Both the position numbers and the translations under genes were made by a program. Below, in pieces: positions 14,214 through 17,790 of a stretch of DNA of 17,790 nucleotides. The stretch's first letter is position 1. Every line of letters begins with the position of its first letter. Below the pieces are notes generated by a model. The model was not told the DNA's origin and did not search any database. It saw only the letters and a program-made list of their open reading frames with translations. Source of the DNA: Spirochaetaceae bacterium (GTDB lineage: Bacteria; Spirochaetota; Spirochaetia; Treponematales; Treponemataceae); NCBI GenBank assembly GCA_017646305.1, contig JAGCMR010000108.1, positions 1 through 17,790 of the forward strand, read 5' to 3'.

Positions 14214-15242
14214 TCAAATAGCTGGTAGCAGCCTGCGGGGATCTTGAGCTGCACCGTTAACACGAATTTCAAAGTGAAGATGGGGACCAGTGGAAGCACC
14301 AGTACTACCAACCTTTCCAATAACTGTTCCTCGAGAGATTTCCTCCCCTGTTGTTACTAACATGGCAGAAAGGTGGGCATAGACGCTTTGGGTTTTGTTT
14401 TCATGATCTAGTATAATATAATTCCCGTAGGTGGCGTCATAGCTGGCAATGGCAACCTTTCCACTCTTACAGGCATACACCTTTGTTCCTTCTGGAGCTG
14501 CCAAGTCGATTCCCTTATGCTGATGATTCAGCCCAGTGATAGGACTTACTCGATTTCCAAATCCCGAAGTCAAAACACTATTGTCTAGGGGCATTCTCAA
14601 GTTGGTGTCCAAGAAAAAGGCTAATTCTGTGGGCGTAAGTCGCTCCTGAGCAAAGTATTGGTAGTTTTTTCCATTGATAGTAAATTCATTGCCTAAGTCA
14701 GGATTTGAAAGACGCTTCTTTACCAAGGTTCCAATGGAAGTTGTAGGATTTAAAGGTACGAACAGGCCTGGAGCATCAGGCAAAATCAAGGTCTTTCCTG
14801 TTAAATCTTCTTCGGCGGAGGTTAAATCGTTTAGTAAGGCAATTTCTCCGTAGGGAATGCTACAACGTGCCGCCAAGCTTACAAGATTTCGTACTGGTAA
14901 GGAGGTATCCTCTGCTGTAACAGTGTAAAGATAAAAACTAGGTTGGAAATTTCTACCAGCACTAATGTTCTGATAGGATTTTTCCACATTCTGCATGTAC
15001 TGAGCAAATTCCTTGTTGCGAGAGGAGAGACTAGTAATTATTGGTAGGAGAGCCGTTTCCACCATATTCTGGTGAGACTGACTCATAGTGGCATATTCTG
15101 CCATAGGTTCAGAAAAAAAATCCGCAGAGGAAACCTGAGCAAGCACAGGCACCGAACCAATACAGGTTAGTAGGAGGAAAATAAAACTGAGGAAATAATT
15201 ATTATTTTTTCTCTTTTTTTGTTCCAAATGCCAAAACTCCAT
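14214..15242 (-). CDS. Exported M23 (LytM) peptidase with LysM-like region
   Basis: 342 aa from ATG at 15242. Hydrophobic signal segment 16-36 (ends VPVLAQ). Residues about 103-157 look like a divergent LysM peptidoglycan-binding unit (YTVTAEDTSLPVRNLVSLAAR, LTGKTLILP). Residues about 219-340 are the M23 domain: SGFGNRVSP, HKGIDLA with zinc ligands H242 and D246, YAHL (H290) and HLHF (H321, H323). All catalytic residues are kept, so it should cut peptide cross-links in the cell wall during growth or division. The ATG overlaps the upstream gene by 41 nt and has no ribosome-binding site; a TTG at 15227 with GGAG nine bases before it is an alternative start and gives a more usual signal peptide. 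Confidence 0.9.
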   Translation of the reverse strand: MEFWHLEQKKRKNNNYFLSFIFLLLTCIGSVPVLAQVSSADFFSEPMAEYATMSQSHQNMVETALLPIITSLSSRNKEFAQYMQNVEKSYQNISAGRNFQPSFYLYTVTAEDTSLPVRNLVSLAARCSIPYGEIALLNDLTSAEEDLTGKTLILPDAPGLFVPLNPTTSIGTLVKKRLSNPDLGNEFTINGKNYQYFAQERLTPTELAFFLDTNLRMPLDNSVLTSGFGNRVSPITGLNHQHKGIDLAAPEGTKVYACKSGKVAIASYDATYGNYIILDHENKTQSVYAHLSAMLVTTGEEISRGTVIGKVGSTGASTGPHLHFEIRVNGAAQDPRRLLPAI

Positions 15243-15627
15243 ATAAAATGATTGTCAGTAGCAACACAATCCAGAGGATAACTACTGATTCATTCAATAT
15301 ACAAGTGATAATTCCAAATAAACCTATGAGAATTACGAATATTCTTCCCACGCGATTAAGAAGCTGTTTTATACGTTTCCTTCGTTCTTCAGGTGTGGGA
15401 AAGCCCCCATTCAAAAATTCTTTTAGACTCCTGGCCGCAAAGAAGACAAGTCCTGCAGCAAAGAGAAGAATAATCACGGTGCTATACATATCTGGTGCAA
15501 TAGTGGCAAATTTCCAGAGTGGTAAAACTAAGACGAAGGCAAAAATGGCACAAAGACCAACTAAAGCTAAAATTTTTACAAAGGATAAAAAAAGTTTTCC
15601 GTAACCATTAATAATTTTATGTATCAT
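15202..15627 (-). CDS. Small membrane protein of unknown function
   Basis: 141 aa with four hydrophobic segments (about 13-37, 46-66, 93-111 and 113-134), a positively charged loop between the second and third (PTPEERRKRIKQLLNRVGR) and a lysine-rich C-terminus, so both ends probably face the cytoplasm. No family is recognised. It is the first gene of an operon with the M23 peptidase and PEGA-like protein, and its coding end overlaps the M23 start, suggesting a role in envelope or cell-wall work. The ribosome-binding site is weak (AGAG, about five bases upstream). The reading frame is long and codes for a coherent membrane topology, which supports it as a true gene. Confidence 0.75.
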   Translation of the reverse strand: MIHKIINGYGKLFLSFVKILALVGLCAIFAFVLVLPLWKFATIAPDMYSTVIILLFAAGLVFFAARSLKEFLNGGFPTPEERRKRIKQLLNRVGRIFVILIGLFGIITCILNESVVILWIVLLLTIILYGVLAFGTKKEKK

Positions 15628-15642
15628 TTTCTCTTTGCTAAG

Positions 15643-15690
15643 AAAAAAACAGGTTCAGTGGAAAGTTACACCCTCCAGCCGAACCTGTTT
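15643..15690 (-). terminator. Rho-independent terminator of the ferredoxin gene
   Basis: On the minus strand, AAACAGGTTC (15690-15681 complement) pairs with GAACCTGTTT (15656-15647 complement) in a perfect 10-bp stem with a 24-nt loop, followed by a run of U's (plus-strand A's 15643-15649). It sits 20 nt after the ferredoxin stop and just before the next minus-strand gene. Confidence 0.8.
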
Positions 15691-15709
15691 TACAAAACGT
15701 AAAAGACGT

Positions 15710-15883
15710 TTATTCCTGGCTGATTACATCTGTGGGGCAAACACCTGCACATGCACCGCAGTCAATACAAGTTCCTGCATCAATAACGCGAAAGCCATCG
15801 CCTTCGCTGATTGCTCCAACTGGACATTCGGGTTCACATGCACCACAGTTTACGCATCCACTAGCATCAATCTTATGAGCCAT
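15710..15883 (-). CDS. 2[4Fe-4S] ferredoxin
   Basis: 57 aa, the classic clostridial-type small ferredoxin. Two cluster motifs: CVNCGACEPEC followed by P (first) and CIDCGACAGVCP (second), each CX2CX2CX3CP, and the usual internal symmetry of the two halves. The start MAHKIDASGC at 15883 is chosen because AGAGGTG lies just upstream and because the 20 residues of an upstream extension are not ferredoxin-like and lie in the promoter region. It carries low-potential electrons in the cytoplasm, for example from pyruvate:ferredoxin oxidoreductase to an [FeFe] hydrogenase, in line with hydE at the left edge. Monocistronic, with its own promoter and terminator. Confidence 0.96.
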   Translation of the reverse strand: MAHKIDASGCVNCGACEPECPVGAISEGDGFRVIDAGTCIDCGACAGVCPTDVISQE

Positions 15884-15914
15884 TCTAACACCTCTTATAA
15901 AGTAGTATACCTTT

Positions 15915-15943
15915 ACTATACCACAATGGTAGACAAAATACAA
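15915..15943 (-). promoter_or_regulatory. Promoter of the ferredoxin gene
   Basis: On the minus strand TTGTAT (15943-15938), 17-nt spacer, TATAGT (15920-15915). Predicted start near 15908, a leader of about 25 nt. A second TATACT lies 11 nt downstream (15909-15904). Confidence 0.65.
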
Positions 15944-15968
15944 GGTTTAAAACAAACTTAAACCTTGT
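15940..15968. repeat. Inverted repeat overlapping the ferredoxin -35 box
   Basis: CAAGGTTTAA (15941-15950) and TTAAACCTTG (15958-15967), perfect 10 bp (11 with the flanking A/T pair) around a 7-nt loop. On the minus strand it lies 58 nt after the metal-binding lipoprotein gene and is followed by only a weak U run, so it may be a terminator, an operator for the ferredoxin promoter, or both. Confidence 0.55.
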
Positions 15969-16024
15969 TTAAATATAATTTTCTCGATAAATATTTTTAA
16001 ACAAAAATCATACAAAGGGTAAGG

Positions 16025-16972
16025 CTACTGGTTAAGAGCTTCCTGTAAGATTTGAGTATTATATTCCATGGCACGCAGATAGGCATCCTTGTCAAGAATT
16101 CCAGTAACAGCTGGGTCTAACTGATGTACCTTAAGGCCTGTTTCTTTTGCAATCACCTCTGCTGCAGAAGATGCATAATTCAGCTCAGCAAAAAGAGCAA
16201 GCTTTCCCCCCTTCGTTTGAACCTCTTTAATTAGGTTGATAGTTTCTACCAATTCCTTGGCAGTGGGCTCACTATCTGGCTCCCGTTCAATGCTTCCCTC
16301 GAGGCTAAAGTTAAACTCTTGGGCCAAGTAGGGGAAGGCTTCGTGGAAGGTAATAAGGGAAGCTCCAGTAAAGGGCTGGAGAGTGGAATGCATGGTATTC
16401 CGCAGGTCTTGGAGCTTAGTTATGTAGGCGGCGGCATTCTGCTGATAAAGCTGGCTGTTTGCTGCATCTAGGGTACAAAGACCAGCAGTAATTTGCTCCA
16501 CCTGATGGATGGCTCCTGCAGGAGACACCCAGACGTGGGGATTTTCATCTACCAAGGGCCAATCTCCTGTGGCGGTCACGATGGAGCTAGGATCCAAGGT
16601 ATCAAGAATCTTGTCCATGAACTCTTCCATGTGGGCTCCGTTTACTACCATAATATCTGTGTCTTGAATTAGCTTCATATCGGCAGGAGACAGGTGATAG
16701 TGGTGGAGGCAACCAGTATCTGCTGGTGCCATGAGGTTCAGCTTGATTCCTGGCACGTTTTCCGTAATGTTCATGAGCATGACGTACAGGGGATAAAAAC
16801 TAGCTGTGATTTGGGTTTCTGCCGTTGCATCTTTTTTTTGTGAGGCAGCATCTTTTTTGGTGCAGCCAGAAAGAAGGCTCAGGCAAAGCAGGGTGAATAG
16901 GATGCCTGTGCTAGCAAGCTTTTTCAAGGTGGTAACCTTTTTCAGGTTCCATGGTGATATATTTCTTTTCAT
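16025..16972 (-). CDS. Zinc/manganese ABC transporter substrate-binding lipoprotein (ZnuA/TroA-like)
   Basis: 315 aa from the ATG at 16972. Cluster A-I metal-binding protein. Lipobox LLSGC with lipidated C37, a short linker (KKDAASQKKDATAE), then the paired domains. Metal ligands by family pattern: H93 in CLHHYHLSP, H146 in NPHVWVSP, H210 in TFHEAFPY, and an acidic residue in the LDP segment (D286). The GCLHHYHLSPADM form belongs to the subgroup typically found in anaerobes. It would capture Zn2+ or Mn2+ outside the inner membrane and deliver it to an ABC permease, but no permease or ATPase gene is next to it. The ATG has no ribosome-binding site; TTG at 16927 with AAAGG eight bases before it would give a compact signal peptide (MKKLASTGILF) and is a strong alternative. 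Confidence 0.88.
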   Translation of the reverse strand: MKRNISPWNLKKVTTLKKLASTGILFTLLCLSLLSGCTKKDAASQKKDATAETQITASFYPLYVMLMNITENVPGIKLNLMAPADTGCLHHYHLSPADMKLIQDTDIMVVNGAHMEEFMDKILDTLDPSSIVTATGDWPLVDENPHVWVSPAGAIHQVEQITAGLCTLDAANSQLYQQNAAAYITKLQDLRNTMHSTLQPFTGASLITFHEAFPYLAQEFNFSLEGSIEREPDSEPTAKELVETINLIKEVQTKGGKLALFAELNYASSAAEVIAKETGLKVHQLDPAVTGILDKDAYLRAMEYNTQILQEALNQ

Positions 16973-17026
16973 GGTGTATAATATAGTGATTTTTTATAGA
17001 GACGGCTATAGTTTTAGGAGAATAAC
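16973..17026. promoter_or_regulatory. Divergent promoter region between the metal-binding lipoprotein gene and deoC
   Basis: A perfect TATAAT on the plus strand (16977-16982), which reads ATTATA on the other, lies only five bases from the lipoprotein ATG. Further AT-rich boxes (TATAGA 16995-17000, TATAGT 17007-17012) lie before deoC. No matching -35 is convincing for either direction, so the boxes cannot be assigned with certainty. Confidence 0.4.
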
Positions 17027-17683
17027 ATGAATAAAAAACAAATGGCAGCCATGATTGACCATACGATTTTGAAGGCGGTGGCAAAAAGGGATGATGTAGA
17101 AAAGCTTTGTGCAGAAGCTTTGGCCAATAACTTTGCTTCAGTTTGTGTAAATCCAGTTCATGTACCCCTTGCAGCCAAGCTTTTAAAAGGCTCTTCTGTG
17201 GAGGTGTGTACAGTGGTGGGCTTTCCCTTAGGAGCCACCAGCCATGAGGTAAAAGCTCAGGAAGCTGCATGGACGGTGAAGGAAGGTGCTACAGAGGTGG
17301 ACATGGTGATTGATATTGGAGCTGCCAAGGAAGGGCGCTTTGATGATGTGGCCTCTGACATTGCCGGTGTAGTAGCTGCCAGTAAACCTGCCATTGTAAA
17401 GGTAATTCTTGAGGTATGCTATTTGACTGAGGATGAGATTGTAGCCTGCTGTAAGGCTGCAGTGCGGGCTGGTGCCCATTTTGTAAAGACTTCCACTGGC
17501 TTTGGTGACAGCGGTGCCACTGTAGAAGCTGTTTCTCTGATGCGGAAAACCGTGGGACCAGACATTGGGGTAAAGGCTGCAGGTGGAATCCGCACTGCCA
17601 AGGATGCCCTTGCCATGGTGGAAGCAGGAGCCAACAGAATCGGTTGTTCAGCAGGCCTTGCAATCATGGCAGAGTTGGAATAG
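17027..17683 (+). CDS. deoC: Deoxyribose-phosphate aldolase
   Basis: 218 aa, a normal length for this TIM-barrel class I aldolase. It splits 2-deoxyribose-5-phosphate into glyceraldehyde-3-phosphate and acetaldehyde in deoxynucleoside breakdown. Visible sites: IDHTILKA (10-17), SVCVNPVHV (38-46), VCTVVGFPLGA (60-70), EVDMVID with D92 in the proton-relay position, the Schiff-base lysine K154 in FVKTSTGFG, and K183 in GVKAAGGIRT. AGGAG lies seven bases before the ATG. No deoA, deoB or nucleoside transporter is visible in the window. Divergent from the metal-binding lipoprotein gene. Confidence 0.96.
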   Translation: MNKKQMAAMIDHTILKAVAKRDDVEKLCAEALANNFASVCVNPVHVPLAAKLLKGSSVEVCTVVGFPLGATSHEVKAQEAAWTVKEGATEVDMVIDIGAAKEGRFDDVASDIAGVVAASKPAIVKVILEVCYLTEDEIVACCKAAVRAGAHFVKTSTGFGDSGATVEAVSLMRKTVGPDIGVKAAGGIRTAKDALAMVEAGANRIGCSAGLAIMAELE

Positions 17684-17688
17684 GCTTT

Positions 17689-17731
17689 TGGGGTACTTCT
17701 TCTTTTGAAGTGCTCCCTCACCTTGTTTTTT
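17689..17731 (+). terminator. Weak terminator candidate after deoC
   Basis: Imperfect hairpin with ACTTC (17695-17699) and GAAGT (17707-17711) plus flanking GGGG/CCC pairs, then a T run at 17725-17731. The run begins eight or more bases after the stem, which is too far for a textbook terminator. Confidence 0.35.
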
Positions 17732-17735
17732 GCAT

Positions 17736-17772
17736 AAAAAATCCCCTCCAGGGCTTTGTTCCTTTGGAGGGG
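17736..17772 (-). terminator. Rho-independent terminator of a minus-strand gene beyond the right edge
   Basis: On the minus strand CCCCTCCA (17772-17765) pairs with TGGAGGGG (17750-17743), 14-nt loop, then a U run (plus-strand A's 17736-17741). It faces deoC, so a convergent gene lies just outside the window. Confidence 0.8.
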
Positions 17773-17790
17773 CTGTCATATTACAGAAAA

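Noticed and set aside
15884..15943. A 20-residue N-terminal extension of the ferredoxin
   Set aside because: The extension overlaps the predicted promoter and leader and lacks ferredoxin character; the internal ATG has a good ribosome-binding site.
16911..17270. 119-aa minus-strand open frame spanning the divergent region and deoC
   Set aside because: Antisense to deoC over most of its length and out of frame with the lipoprotein gene; low-complexity Pro/Leu/His composition.
1..17790. Mobile elements, CRISPR arrays, tRNA genes
   Set aside because: No transposase, integrase, regularly spaced repeat or cloverleaf with TTCRA arm was found on either strand by reading.

Overview
The window looks like a chromosomal segment of a spirochaete of the genus Treponema, probably a saccharolytic anaerobe associated with a host or rumen. 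The inference rests on gene content: an [FeFe]-hydrogenase maturase, a small 2[4Fe-4S] ferredoxin, a treponeme-like order of sugar-nucleotide genes followed by molybdenum-hydroxylase-like genes, several exported envelope proteins, and AT-rich DNA with promoters of the TTGACA-17-TATAAT type. No database search was possible, so the genus is an inference. I see no phage, IS element or CRISPR array.

Left part (1-4560, plus strand): the 3' end of hydE with its terminator, a stand-alone 5S rRNA gene with its own near-consensus promoter, a LacX-type aldose 1-epimerase family protein, a MATE transporter and glgC. Each protein gene is a separate transcription unit, most with a readable promoter or terminator.

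Middle left (4560-6410, minus strand): a two-gene operon for exported proteins. The first is an unrecognised 172-aa protein. The second is an RlpA-like protein (N-terminal barrel, long acidic linker, C-terminal SPOR domain) that lacks the usual RlpA catalytic segment. A regulatory region of about 380 bp (6409-6794) separates this operon from a divergent one.

Centre (6795-13069, plus strand): the most interesting unit. Five genes overlap one another by 4-23 nt: an NDP-sugar 4,6-dehydratase-like SDR, a DegT-family aminotransferase, and the three subunits of a xanthine-dehydrogenase-like enzyme (large, 2x[2Fe-2S], FAD). The large subunit keeps the family fold signature but has lost the recognisable molybdopterin-binding loops and the catalytic glutamate, while the electron-transfer subunits keep their cofactor motifs. 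From memory, T. pallidum has a similar gene order (TP0077-TP0081 area) although it is not known for molybdenum metabolism. This suggests a repurposed redox complex tied to amino-sugar or glycan synthesis.

Right part (13070-17790): a minus-strand operon of a small membrane protein, an M23 peptidase and a PEGA-like exported protein. It ends in a hairpin-rich 100-bp segment that may hold a small RNA whose C-rich loop is complementary to two ribosome-binding sites in the window. Beyond it lie a ferredoxin gene, an orphan zinc/manganese-binding lipoprotein gene and, divergently, deoC. A minus-strand terminator at the right edge belongs to a gene outside the window.
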